Assembly (NCBI RefSeq): GCF_009910675.1
Contig: NZ_RSEJ01000007.1
Location: 1 to 64,000, forward strand
DNA: 64,000 nucleotides
Reading direction: 5' to 3'
Source of the DNA: Photobacterium alginatilyticum
Lineage (GTDB): Bacteria; Pseudomonadota; Gammaproteobacteria; Enterobacterales; Vibrionaceae
Part shown: one piece after another, positions 25,735-34,487 of the stretch
How positions within the stretch are numbered: position 1 is the first letter of the stretch
Layout: every line of letters begins with the position of its first letter
Notes under the pieces: generated by a model
The model's input: the letters and a program-made list of their open reading frames with translations, nothing else
What the model was told of the DNA's origin: nothing
Database searches by the model: none
Program-made: the position numbers and the translations under genes

Positions 25735-27051
25735 TCAGCCGCGCTCGTATACCAAACGGCCGTCAACGTAGGTTCGATAAATGCTGCGATCATCACCCAG
25801 CGTCATCAGCATGAACAATTTCTCAGCCAGATCTTTCGAGCTGTCATAGCGAAGCTGCTGCAGCGGGGTGGCACACGGGTCGATAATGACGAAATCGGCC
25901 TCTTTGCCTACTTCGAAGTTACCGATCAAATGATCCAGTGACAGCGATTTCGCGGCACCCAATGTCGCCAGGTAGAAGGCTTCAAATGCAGATAAGCGAT
26001 GCTGCTGGAGCTGCATGACCTTGTAGGCTTCGTTTAGCGTCTGCATCATATTGAATGTGGTACCGGCACCAATATCGGTTCCCATACCCACTTTGATATT
26101 GCGCTTCCAGGCTTCCTGCAACTTGAACAGGCCGCTGCCAAGGTAGAGGTTGGATGTCGGGCAGAATGCGATTGCCGAGTCCGTATCATGGAGGCAGTCC
26201 CACTCTTTGTCTTCCAGGTGAATACAGTGGGCAAACACACTCTTGGAGCCCGTCAGGCCATGGTGATGATAAACGTCAAGATAGCCATCCTGCTCCGGAT
26301 ACAGCTCTTTCACCCACTCAATTTCATTCTTGTTTTCACAAAGATGAGTATGAACATAGGTATCTGGATACTCTTCCTTCAGCTTACCCGCCATGGCCAA
26401 TTGCTCTGGGGTTGAAGTCGGCGCAAAACGAGGAGTGATCGCATATAGCAAACGACCGCGCTTGTGCCATTTTTCAATCAGTTCCTTGGTTTGGTTATAA
26501 CCGACTTCCGGCGTATCAAGCAGATAGTCCGGCGCATTGCGGTCCATCATTACCTTGCCGGCAATCATCCGCATGTTGATTTTTTCGGCTTCTTCAAACA
26601 AGGCATCCACTGACTCGGGGTGAACGGTGCCGAACACCAGCGCGGTGGTGGTACCGTTACGCAGTAACTGCTTGATGAAGAACGTCGACATTTCCCGCGA
26701 GTAGTCTTTGTCCTTATACCGGGCCTCTGTCGGGAAGGTGTAATTGTTCAGCCACTCAAGCAGCTGCTCCCCGTAGGCGCCCACCATTTCAGCCTGTGGG
26801 TAGTGAATATGGGTATCAATAAATCCCGGCATCACCAGTTTGCCCGGATAACTGCGAATGCGTACCGATGCAGGGACCATGTCCTTACCCTCTTCCCAGG
26901 GTCCGACCCATTCAATACGGCCATTGTCAACCAGCATCAAACCATCTTCGATAAAGCGGACATTGTTCTCGATATCCTCCGGCTTATCAACCACATGGGC
27001 AATATCCATAATTGATGCACGAATTGCCTTGATAGATTGGCTATATTCCAT
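25735..27051 (-). CDS. guaD: Guanine deaminase
   Basis: This 438-residue amidohydrolase converts guanine to xanthine and ammonia. The zinc site is spread over PGFIDTHIHYPQ, HTHLCENKNEIEW, FAHCIHLED and GMGTDIGAGT, in the order known for GuaD. PTSNLYLGSGLF and the C-terminal VIIDP segment are also typical. The product xanthine is the substrate of the xanthine dehydrogenase encoded 6-9 kb away. GAGGT lies before the ATG. It is flanked by two purine permeases on the same strand. Confidence 0.95.
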   Translation of the reverse strand: MEYSQSIKAIRASIMDIAHVVDKPEDIENNVRFIEDGLMLVDNGRIEWVGPWEEGKDMVPASVRIRSYPGKLVMPGFIDTHIHYPQAEMVGAYGEQLLEWLNNYTFPTEARYKDKDYSREMSTFFIKQLLRNGTTTALVFGTVHPESVDALFEEAEKINMRMIAGKVMMDRNAPDYLLDTPEVGYNQTKELIEKWHKRGRLLYAITPRFAPTSTPEQLAMAGKLKEEYPDTYVHTHLCENKNEIEWVKELYPEQDGYLDVYHHHGLTGSKSVFAHCIHLEDKEWDCLHDTDSAIAFCPTSNLYLGSGLFKLQEAWKRNIKVGMGTDIGAGTTFNMMQTLNEAYKVMQLQQHRLSAFEAFYLATLGAAKSLSLDHLIGNFEVGKEADFVIIDPCATPLQQLRYDSSKDLAEKLFMLMTLGDDRSIYRTYVDGRLVYERG

Positions 27052-27206
27052 AATTACCTCATTAATGTCTTTGTACGCCCACCTGTTGTTAGCTCATGAA
27101 ACCAGTAGGGTGATCCCGTGAACAAGCTACGTACTGACCTTTTATAAATCTGTTGTGTAGAGTTTTGAACTCTGCTTTGCAAAGCCGCCAGCGGGCTCTT
27201 TGCGTA

Positions 27207-28622
27207 TTAATTTCGCTCCAGCTCCGCCTGCTGGCGAGCAAGGTTTTCTTCCTCTTCGAGGGCGCGGTTACAGGCTTCGCACTCTTTGATTTGCTCTTCG
27301 AGCGCCTCGCGCTTTTCCTGGGCACTTTCGGCTTCGTCAGCCCGGTTGATGCCCAGTGCGATGTTAAGTCCCAGCGCAACCAGAGAACCGGTTGTAATAC
27401 CCGAACCTAAAATCACCCTCATTGAATCAGGCAGATAGGTAAGAATTTCAGGACGAACAGTCACCGCCATGCCGGAGGCAACACCGACGGCAATAATCAG
27501 CATGTTTCGTTTGGTAAAGTTAATCCGGGAAAGAATGCCGATCCCCGCCGAAATGATCATCGCAAACATCACCAGCCCTGCCCCGCCAAGCACTGGCGAA
27601 GGAATGGTTACCACGATACCGCCCAATTTAGGGAACATGCCGGCAAGCAACATGATAATACCGGTTACAGCCACCACGTGACGGCTGGCGACACCGGTTA
27701 TAGAAACAATGCCGACATTCTGGCTAAAGGAGGAGAAAGGCGTCGCACCGAATACTGATGCTAATGCACTTCCGACACCGTCACACAAGATCCCCTTCGA
27801 CAGTTTCTTACCCGTTAGCTTAGTATGTGTCGCATCACTCAGCGCCAGGAAGTCACCGGTTGATTCCATAATGGTAACAAGATAGGCAATCGACATCCCG
27901 ATAATACCACTAACGGTAAAGCTCAACCCGAACGGCATCACTTCCGGCAAGGCGAAAAATGCGGCGTCGCGTACCGGTGAAAAGTCCACAATGCCCATGA
28001 AGATGGCCGTCAGATACCCAACCGCCATCCCAATCACAATTGCGGCTGCCGAAATTATGCCTTTGCCAACCTGTGACAGTACAATAACGACCACCAGCAC
28101 CAGTAGACCGAGCATCAAGTTACTGACCTGTCCGTATCCCTCCTGGCCGACAAAACCACCGGCAAACCAGTCTACCGATACCGGCAAGATAGTCAGACCA
28201 ATCAAAACGACGACAGTTCCGGAGACAACTGGCGGAAACAGTTTGCGGATCTGCGGCATGAACCGACTACCGATAATCATTACCAGCGATCCCACCAATG
28301 AGGCACCAAAGATTCCGGAGACACCGGCATCCAGGCCGATAGAAATTGATATGGCAACAAAGGTAAAGCTGGTACCCATCACGACAGGCAGGCGTATCCC
28401 GACAGGACCGACCCCTTTACACTGAATGATGGTGACGACTCCTGATACCATCAGGGCGGCATTCACCAGAATAACCATCTGATCGGTAGGCAAACCGATC
28501 GCACTGCCAACGACCAGGGGAACGGCAATAATCGCCCCCATGGCAGCAAGCATATGCTGCAAAGCTAGTAAGATTGCGGCTCCGACAGGAGGCTTGTCTT
28601 CAACGTTATAAAAGAGTTTCAT
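27207..28622 (-). CDS. NCS2 (NAT) xanthine/urate-type permease with a charged C-terminal tail
   Basis: This 471-residue transporter has about 14 hydrophobic segments. It carries the NAT signature QNVGIVSITGVASR (Q/E-N-x-G-x4-T-G) and the TM8 motif ESTGDFLALSD. Features recall both XanQ (GVASR) and UacT, so xanthine or urate is the likely substrate; the sequence alone does not decide. The last 50 residues are a Glu/Gln-rich predicted coiled coil with CEAC, ending LARQQAELERN, longer than usual. A sigma-54-like promoter lies upstream. Confidence 0.87.
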   Translation of the reverse strand: MKLFYNVEDKPPVGAAILLALQHMLAAMGAIIAVPLVVGSAIGLPTDQMVILVNAALMVSGVVTIIQCKGVGPVGIRLPVVMGTSFTFVAISISIGLDAGVSGIFGASLVGSLVMIIGSRFMPQIRKLFPPVVSGTVVVLIGLTILPVSVDWFAGGFVGQEGYGQVSNLMLGLLVLVVVIVLSQVGKGIISAAAIVIGMAVGYLTAIFMGIVDFSPVRDAAFFALPEVMPFGLSFTVSGIIGMSIAYLVTIMESTGDFLALSDATHTKLTGKKLSKGILCDGVGSALASVFGATPFSSFSQNVGIVSITGVASRHVVAVTGIIMLLAGMFPKLGGIVVTIPSPVLGGAGLVMFAMIISAGIGILSRINFTKRNMLIIAVGVASGMAVTVRPEILTYLPDSMRVILGSGITTGSLVALGLNIALGINRADEAESAQEKREALEEQIKECEACNRALEEEENLARQQAELERN

Positions 28623-28673
28623 TTCAATACCATCCGTTTCTTCACACTTCCCTGGATAGATGTCAGCTTTAAA

Positions 28674-28689
28674 GCTTCTCTTGTGCCTG
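28674..28689 (-). promoter_or_regulatory. Sigma-54 (-24/-12) promoter candidate of the xanthine/urate permease gene
   Basis: On the minus strand CAGGCACAAGAGAAGC has GG and GC exactly 10 bp apart. The -24 half GGCAC is good and the -12 half AAGC is weaker than the TTGC consensus. The predicted start site lies about 40 bp before the permease start codon. A TATCA-TGATA palindrome lies about 205 bp upstream of the predicted start. Weakest of the three such promoters. Confidence 0.5.
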
Positions 28690-28866
28690 TTCAGTCAGAC
28701 AGCATCCGTAGAAAGATTGGACGAGTATGGAATCGATAACCTAGCCAGAAATTCCCCAAGGGTCTCTCACCTAGCTAATCGCCAAGTGTTGCCTTACCCC
28801 AATACACCGTGACCAAAGCCATGTTCAGTCAACACCGGCCAAGCTATGACAGCTCACTCGTAATTA

Positions 28867-28880
28867 ATATCAATTGATAT
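28867..28880. promoter_or_regulatory. TATCA/TGATA palindrome upstream of the permease gene
   Basis: ATATCAATTGATAT is a perfect 14-bp palindrome related to the TATCA-N3-TGATA sites at 32902, 41469 and 41633, but with a 2-bp instead of 3-bp centre. It directly abuts the xdhD terminator. Confidence 0.5.
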
Positions 28881-28883
28881 ATA

Positions 28884-28927
28884 AAAAAAGCGGTTATTTC
28901 CCATCCCCTGAAAATTAACCGCTTTTC
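28884..28927 (-). terminator. Terminator of the ygfM-xdhD operon
   Basis: AAAAGCGGTTA and TAACCGCTTTT form an 11-bp stem around a 19-nt loop. A run of Ts follows on the minus strand, beginning about 8 bp after the xdhD stop. Confidence 0.8.
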
Positions 28928-28934
28928 GAATTAC

Positions 28935-31811
28935 TTAGAGCTTATTAAGACCTCGCAGCACCTTCTCTGGTGTGAAGTTCCATTCCCGGATCCACACACC
29001 GCAAGCATCATGAATCGCGGTTGCGATAGCCGGGGAGGCACCATTTACGCCAATTTCTGAAATTGACTTGGCACCGTACGGACCAACTGGATCATCGCTT
29101 GGCACCAGTGCCGCACGGAAGTCCCGAGGAATATCCCCAATCTTAGGTGCGCCGTAACTCTTCAGATCCGTATTGAGCGGTACGCCGTTCTCGTCGTACA
29201 TCAGCTCTTCACTCATACTGTGGCCGATGGCACGCATGCTCGCACCGTAGATCTGGCCCAGAGCCAAATCAGGGTTAATTGGCGTACCACAGTCCAGCAG
29301 GGCGTGGAACTTGTTGAGTTTGATCTCACCGGTACGGGTGTTAACCGCCACTTCAGCGAAGTTTGCACCATACGGGAAGGCAAAATCAGAGGTAATGAAG
29401 CTGCCACTGGTCAATAACTGTCCCCAGCCCTTGCCTCCTTCAGCTTGGTGAGCAATCTCACCGAAAGTCACCTGCTTGCCATCTTTCGCTTCAACCGTAG
29501 CAGGGAAGACAAGTTTGACATCGGCAACCTCTGCACCCAGCATCTCAGCACCGCACATCAGGATGCGCTCACGCATGGCCTCGGCAGCTTTCTTCGCAGC
29601 ATTACCAGAGAAACAAGTTCCGGAAGAGGCATAAGCACCTTTATCAAACGGGCAGTGGTCGGTATCACCCGAGATAACAGTTACTTCTTCCAGTGGCATC
29701 TTCAATGTTTCGGCCGCAATTTTGCCTACCACCAAATCCAGACCGGTACCGATATCTGCACCACCAGAGTGAACAATCAAGGTACCATCTGAAGCCAGTT
29801 TGGCTTTACAGTTCGCCTGGTCGATATCAGGGATCCCTGATTTCTGCTGAATAATTGCCACGCCGCGGCCTACAGTCCAGTCACCACCCAGATCTTCTTT
29901 CGGAGTATCCCAACCAAATTCTTCACGGCCCTGACGCAATACTTCATCAAGTGCACAAGAAAGCACGCGAGGCGGTTCGGCAGGGAGGTCACCCTCACCA
30001 ACAGCACCTTTGATCTTCAGCGGATCCCCTTCATGGACACGGTTCTTCTCGATGATTTCAAGTAGATCCATATCAATTTCTTCGGCCAGTTCCGCCAGCA
30101 TCATAGTCAGTGCAAACACCCCTTTCGGCGCACCATAACCCTGGTAGGCACCAGTCGGACAGATGTTTGAGTAATAGGTGGTAACCTTAAAGCGGACATT
30201 ATCAATCGGATAAAGCGGCAGTGACAGAGCAGGACCGTTAGAAGGTACTGTCAGGGCGTGGTTACCGTAAGGACCGGTATTGGCCTGGAAGTCCATGTCG
30301 ATAGCCGTCAGGGTACCGTCTTTCTTGACACCCACCTTCAGGTTCACCTTGGCAACATGACGGGTTGAACAGGCAATGAACTCTTCTTCACGGGTATAGT
30401 GAAGATATACCGGACGTCCGGTCGTAAAGGCTGCAAACGCAGTCAGGTCTTCAACCAGGATATCCTGCTTGGAACCAAACCCGCCACCGACACGCTCTTT
30501 AACGACATGTACCCGGTTTTGTTTAACACCCAGAATCTTCGCAACCTGACGGCGAACGTGGAACGGTACCTGTGTCGAGGCATGCATGACCAGACGGTTG
30601 CCATCCATATAGGCATAACAAATATGGGTTTCTGTTGGTGTCTGCTGGGCCTGTTTCGATTCGTAAGTACGCTCGAGGATCACATCGGCATCCGCAAAGC
30701 CCTGGTCAATATCACCGATTTGGCCATTAACCGACGCGGCAATATTCTTACGAGGCTCACAACCAATCGGGAAGTTGACAATCAACTTGCCTTCACGCGG
30801 ATCGGCATTTTTGTTCTGCTCGTCCAAATCAGCCGGTGCACCTGCCAGATACTCAATCGGCTCGTTGTGGATGATAGGTGCATCCGGTGCCTGAGCTTCA
30901 TCAATACTCATTACCGGCTTAAGCACTTCGTATTCAACATCAATCAGCTTCAGCGCAGCTTCGGCAATTTCTACGCTCTCGGCAACCACAGCAGCAACAC
31001 GGTCACCCACATGGCGTAGTTTCTGACAGAACATACGGCGATCTAGCGGTGACGGCTCAGGACCTGTCTGACCACCCGGGGTATAAGGAATATCGGGGCA
31101 GTTTTCATGAGTGATGACATGAACAACACCTTCCAGCGCTTCAGCCTTGCTGACATCCAGGTGCTTAATCCAGGCATGAGGGTGCGGGCTGCGCAAAACC
31201 TTAAGTACGCAGGCATCTGCAGGAATACGGTCTTCGACATAACAAGGCTTGGCCTGAACCATTTTCACCGAGTCATCTTTCGGACTGACCTTACCGACTA
31301 CATCCAGCTCATCACAGAACTCTGGGGCGACCTCTTCGTTATAATCTGGGGTATTTTTACGCTTCGCTGCCAGCTCCACGACTTGGTAGAACTGTTGATA
31401 ACCGGCATCTCGGCTAAATAAGCCAGAGAGCGCATCGTCAATCTCTTCACGCGTCGGCTCGGCAATACGATCAAGCAGTTCAGTGATGATCAAAGCAGCG
31501 GCAGGATCGTTATAACCTGACTGCACCACACCCACGTCGATCATCGCCTGCTGGACGACACCCAGCTTATTGTGTGTGCTGAGTGATTCAGCAGTGCGAA
31601 CTTCGGTACCTTCCAACTGGGCGGCAATTAATAACGAGGCGTTAACCAGCTCGCCATTTAACAAAATGACATCTGAGCCGGCAAAACCAAAGCCATCATC
31701 GCTGTTACGTACAGAATGAAGGCCCATACCGTGAAGTAACTTCTGAACATTTTCACCAGGCTGGCACTGAAGTTCCTGAGAGCGGCCGTTGAGAGTAAAT
31801 GTAATAGTCAT
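28935..31811 (-). CDS. xdhD: XdhD-type molybdenum hydroxylase large subunit with degenerate Fe-S domain
   Basis: This 958-residue protein corresponds to E. coli XdhD (YgfN), a putative selenium-dependent purine hydroxylase of unproven substrate. Residues 1-150 have the fold of a two-[2Fe-2S] domain. Alignment with the intact subunit at 34017-34487 shows every ligand cysteine replaced (D39, A44, D47, S59, S98, N101, S133, D135). The molybdopterin domains follow: GGGFGSKQDI, GAYQGYGAPKG and the terminal GAKSISEIGVNGASPA with the catalytic Glu. Electrons must leave by another partner, perhaps YgfM or YgfK. GAGGAGG precedes the ATG, overlapping the ygfM end. Confidence 0.92.
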   Translation of the reverse strand: MTITFTLNGRSQELQCQPGENVQKLLHGMGLHSVRNSDDGFGFAGSDVILLNGELVNASLLIAAQLEGTEVRTAESLSTHNKLGVVQQAMIDVGVVQSGYNDPAAALIITELLDRIAEPTREEIDDALSGLFSRDAGYQQFYQVVELAAKRKNTPDYNEEVAPEFCDELDVVGKVSPKDDSVKMVQAKPCYVEDRIPADACVLKVLRSPHPHAWIKHLDVSKAEALEGVVHVITHENCPDIPYTPGGQTGPEPSPLDRRMFCQKLRHVGDRVAAVVAESVEIAEAALKLIDVEYEVLKPVMSIDEAQAPDAPIIHNEPIEYLAGAPADLDEQNKNADPREGKLIVNFPIGCEPRKNIAASVNGQIGDIDQGFADADVILERTYESKQAQQTPTETHICYAYMDGNRLVMHASTQVPFHVRRQVAKILGVKQNRVHVVKERVGGGFGSKQDILVEDLTAFAAFTTGRPVYLHYTREEEFIACSTRHVAKVNLKVGVKKDGTLTAIDMDFQANTGPYGNHALTVPSNGPALSLPLYPIDNVRFKVTTYYSNICPTGAYQGYGAPKGVFALTMMLAELAEEIDMDLLEIIEKNRVHEGDPLKIKGAVGEGDLPAEPPRVLSCALDEVLRQGREEFGWDTPKEDLGGDWTVGRGVAIIQQKSGIPDIDQANCKAKLASDGTLIVHSGGADIGTGLDLVVGKIAAETLKMPLEEVTVISGDTDHCPFDKGAYASSGTCFSGNAAKKAAEAMRERILMCGAEMLGAEVADVKLVFPATVEAKDGKQVTFGEIAHQAEGGKGWGQLLTSGSFITSDFAFPYGANFAEVAVNTRTGEIKLNKFHALLDCGTPINPDLALGQIYGASMRAIGHSMSEELMYDENGVPLNTDLKSYGAPKIGDIPRDFRAALVPSDDPVGPYGAKSISEIGVNGASPAIATAIHDACGVWIREWNFTPEKVLRGLNKL

Positions 31812-31813
31812 GG

Positions 31814-32608
31814 TTATGCCTCCTCAGCCAGATGCTGACACTCAGCCAGTAAATCTGTTACAACAACGCCGGCAATATAGCGCTTATATTCAACACTACC
31901 GATAATATTGGCCACAGGGTGAACGGCATCGGCCACGGCCTGCTCTAACAGTTCACCTTTTAAATCCTGCTTTTCAATGTCGCGTAAACGAATAGGTCTC
32001 GCTGCGCCATTACGTGTTGGTGACACGCCATCAAGGGCGATAATTTTGTTCCCTTCCTTATCGATAGATACAGCGGCAGTCACAACCGCCAAACCTGCCG
32101 CAGAACGGACAATGTTGTATCCGATGCAGGTGAGGTTCACATCAGGGATGATCACTTTGGCAATCAAATCGCGCTCATCGGCTGCAATATAGTCTTCGAC
32201 CTCGCTTTCGCGACCGTCGGCAAGCACAACACGCGCTTTAAGCGCCATCAAACTTGGAACCAATAATGCTTCAGGCTGGAAGGCTGCAATCTCACCACCC
32301 AGAGTGGCCTGGTTGCGCACGTGACGTGAATAAATAAATGCCGCAGCCTGCTTCAGAGCAACTGGCACCAACTCACTGTCAATCAGGTTCTGAATACGGC
32401 ACATCGCACCGATATGCAGGGCTTCACCGTGTTGTTCAATTTTGTCGAAGGCCAGGTTATCAAGCGAAATCGCTACCGTTTTTTCGGTTTTGCTCGGGGC
32501 GGCATTTAGCTTGGAACCACCGGCAAACCAGGTTGCAGCGCCTGCATGTTGCTGCATTAAGTCGAGTGCTTGGGCAGTAGAGTCCGGTCTCAAGTAGTGT
32601 TCAATCAT
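31814..32608 (-). CDS. ygfM: YgfM, FAD-binding subunit of a molybdenum hydroxylase
   Basis: A 264-residue CO dehydrogenase/xanthine dehydrogenase FAD-subunit homologue. FAGGSKLNAAPSK replaces the usual AGGTDL FAD loop. RHVRNQATLGGEIA matches the second FAD-binding motif (normally R-N-x-A-T-x-G-G-N). The C terminus is YKRYIAGVVVTDLL. It resembles E. coli YgfM throughout. It overlaps the xdhD ribosome-binding region by adjacency (2-bp gap), so the two are one operon driven by the sigma-54-like promoter upstream. Confidence 0.9.
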   Translation of the reverse strand: MIEHYLRPDSTAQALDLMQQHAGAATWFAGGSKLNAAPSKTEKTVAISLDNLAFDKIEQHGEALHIGAMCRIQNLIDSELVPVALKQAAAFIYSRHVRNQATLGGEIAAFQPEALLVPSLMALKARVVLADGRESEVEDYIAADERDLIAKVIIPDVNLTCIGYNIVRSAAGLAVVTAAVSIDKEGNKIIALDGVSPTRNGAARPIRLRDIEKQDLKGELLEQAVADAVHPVANIIGSVEYKRYIAGVVVTDLLAECQHLAEEA

Positions 32609-32706
32609 TTTTCTTACCTTTTTAGAATTCTACTTATCTATAAATTCATGCTCTCTTTAGAATCAGAGGTAATGAAGATTTTTTAATATTCTTAAGCACT
32701 AAAAAG

Positions 32707-32722
32707 GCAACTATTGAGCCAA
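32707..32722 (-). promoter_or_regulatory. Sigma-54 (-24/-12) promoter of ygfM-xdhD
   Basis: On the minus strand TTGGCTCAATAGTTGC has GG and GC exactly 10 bp apart and a consensus TTGC. It differs at only two of 16 positions from the ygfK promoter at 41271-41286. The predicted start lies about 85 bp before ygfM. TATCA-TGATA palindromes lie some 185-240 bp upstream of the predicted start. Confidence 0.75.
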
Positions 32723-32880
32723 ACTTGGCAGTCACTTTAATAAGAGATGAGTTTCGTGAGCACGGTCAGAAATCGGACCCGAAATGAGATCTGCATCATC
32801 ATTCATTTTCATATTCACTCTGGGGATGAACACTTATTTAACATGCCAAATAAGATTGCTTCTCAGTCCGTTAAAATTAT

Positions 32881-32937
32881 CTATCAAAATAATATTTTTA
32901 CTATCAATTTGATAACTATCAACAGTGATAGTTGATA
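32881..32937. promoter_or_regulatory. Cluster of TATCA-N3-TGATA palindromes upstream of ygfM-xdhD
   Basis: The exact palindrome TATCAATTTGATA sits at 32902-32914, identical to 41633-41645. AACTATCA-ACAG-TGATAGTT is at 32914-32933, and related half-sites occur at 32882 and 32932-32937. The placement relative to the sigma-54 promoter fits upstream activating sequences. The rest of 32609-33058 has no credible gene. Confidence 0.7.
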
Positions 32938-33058
32938 ATCAGCAACTTGGGCTGTGCCAACCTTGGCTACCAAACTCAAGTACCTGGCAGCGGGGTCTTT
33001 TCCTCCTTCTCCAGCTCTTCAGTCAGGTTGTTCATCCAGCGCAGGCCCGGTAAAGAGG

Positions 33059-33085
33059 CAAAAAAAGGGGGCCGACTGGCCCCCA
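33059..33085 (-). terminator. Terminator of the ygfK-ssnA-xdh operon
   Basis: GGGGGCC and GGCCCCC enclose a 4-nt loop, with six Ts on the minus strand, about 40 bp after the last gene. Confidence 0.9.
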
Positions 33086-33123
33086 TAAATTGAAAGAAAA
33101 GAAAATAAGAGGAAGGTTATAAC

Positions 33124-34023
33124 CTATGACACACTTAGCTGGCTAAGCCAGCGTCTCAATAGATTGAGGGACGCCTGATGGCGATATTCTGCGGTCGAAC
33201 GTTGATCATCAATAGGGCGGATAACTTCGCTGTACATGGCGACAACTTCATCGACAAATCTCGGTTTGGCAAGCTTCTCCGTTGGCTGGCCAATCAACAG
33301 CGACTCCAGTTCACGGTTACGGACAACAGTCGGGCCGACAGCACCAAACGCAACACGCCAGTCCACCAGCTTACCTTTGCCTGTACGACCTTTACTGATC
33401 TTCGCCATGCCAGCCATTGACAGTTTGGTCAGTGCGTTGGCAGCCCGGGTTCCCACCTTGTGATAGAACGCCTCGGGCAAATCAGGCTGCGGGATCACGA
33501 CATGCGTCAACATCTCACCTTGTTTCAGCTGAGTGAGACCCGGAGCAAGAATGAAGTCTTCCAGGGCCATTTCACGTTGACCCTGCAGGGATGACAACAC
33601 AACGCGCGCATCAAGCAGATAAAGCGCCGGCAGGGAATCTGCCGCTGGTGAGGCGTTACAGATGTTCCCGGCCATAGTTGCCCGGTTGCGCAGTGCAGGA
33701 GCCGCGATCTTAGCCACACTCTGACGCAAGATATCAGGCACTTGCGGATGCTGCTCGATCTCGCTGAGGGTAACACCGGCACCAATGAACAGCGCAGAAT
33801 CAGCATCCCCTTCAGCCTGGGTTTCTAGACTGGCCTGAGTGATATGCTTGAGCTCTTCAATCGCGTCGACAAATACCACATCACGGGCAAAACTCGGTGT
33901 CATACCCGGTCTGACACTGTGCTGTACCATTAAGTCCGTGCCGCCGGAGAACAATGTATGGTCGCCAACCGCCAGCTTATCCAGCGCCTGCTCCAAAGTA
34001 TCAGGACGATATACCTCTACCAT
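33124..34023 (-). CDS. xdhB: Xanthine dehydrogenase FAD-binding subunit
   Basis: This 299-residue FAD subunit has TLFSGGTDLMVQ (FAD pyrophosphate loop) and ALRNRATMAGNICNASPAAD (second FAD loop), both intact. The C-terminal CO-dehydrogenase flavoprotein domain ends in HQASLNLLRRWL. It passes electrons from the Fe-S subunit to NAD+ or another acceptor. The ATG at 34023 has AGGAGAGG upstream and overlaps the end of the Fe-S gene by 7 nt; the longer frame to 34086 lacks family similarity. Confidence 0.93.
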   Translation of the reverse strand: MVEVYRPDTLEQALDKLAVGDHTLFSGGTDLMVQHSVRPGMTPSFARDVVFVDAIEELKHITQASLETQAEGDADSALFIGAGVTLSEIEQHPQVPDILRQSVAKIAAPALRNRATMAGNICNASPAADSLPALYLLDARVVLSSLQGQREMALEDFILAPGLTQLKQGEMLTHVVIPQPDLPEAFYHKVGTRAANALTKLSMAGMAKISKGRTGKGKLVDWRVAFGAVGPTVVRNRELESLLIGQPTEKLAKPRFVDEVVAMYSEVIRPIDDQRSTAEYRHQASLNLLRRWLSQLSVS

Positions 34024-34487
34024 AATCCCTCTCCTTTTTCGCTGGCGATCCTCGCGGCATCGACAATCATCCCGTAGCCTGTGCAACGGCAGAGGTTACC
34101 CGATATCGCAGTTCTGATTTCCTGCTCGCTCGGCTTGGCATTGACTTCAAGCAGTGCATACAGTGCCAGCACCATACCCGGTGTACAGAAGCCGCACTGC
34201 ACACCTTTAGCCTCAAGCAGCGCATCAATCACACACTGCCCTTTCTCGGTCTGGCGTAGCCCTTCCAGCGTCATCAGTCTGGCGCCTTCCGCCTGAGCGA
34301 TAGGCATCATGCAAGCATTGACCAACTTACCGTTAAACAGGATTGAACAAGCTCCGCACTCCCCTTCACCACAGCCTTCCTTAGTGGCCGTCTTGTTCAG
34401 GTTCCCACGTAATGTGTTCAACAGCGATTGCATCGGGTCGGCTTCAACCTCAACCAGCTCATCATTTAGGTAGAACTCGATCTTCAT
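34017..34487 (-). CDS. xdhC: Xanthine dehydrogenase [2Fe-2S] subunit
   Basis: This 156-residue subunit has both [2Fe-2S] clusters intact: GCGEGECGACS...NAC near residues 38-58 and QCGFCTPG...NLCRCTGYGMI in the C-terminal helical part. It links the molybdopterin and FAD subunits. It overlaps both neighbours, showing tight coupling of the three xdh genes. Its intact ligands make a useful internal contrast to the cysteine-free domain of XdhD. The symbol follows E. coli naming, not the XdhC chaperone. Confidence 0.95.
   Translation of the reverse strand: MKIEFYLNDELVEVEADPMQSLLNTLRGNLNKTATKEGCGEGECGACSILFNGKLVNACMMPIAQAEGARLMTLEGLRQTEKGQCVIDALLEAKGVQCGFCTPGMVLALYALLEVNAKPSEQEIRTAISGNLCRCTGYGMIVDAARIASEKGEGLW

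Noticed and set aside
27142..27160. GG-N10-GC spacing on the minus strand before guaD
   Set aside because: Only the spacing fits; the flanking bases (AGGTCAG...TAGC) are poor and no palindrome cluster precedes it.
30399..31019. A 206-codon open frame on the plus strand
   Set aside because: Antisense to xdhD; no start signal or recognisable domain.
32747..32935. A 62-codon frame between xdhB and ygfM
   Set aside because: It runs through the palindrome cluster, lacks a ribosome-binding site and reads as low-complexity AT-rich sequence.
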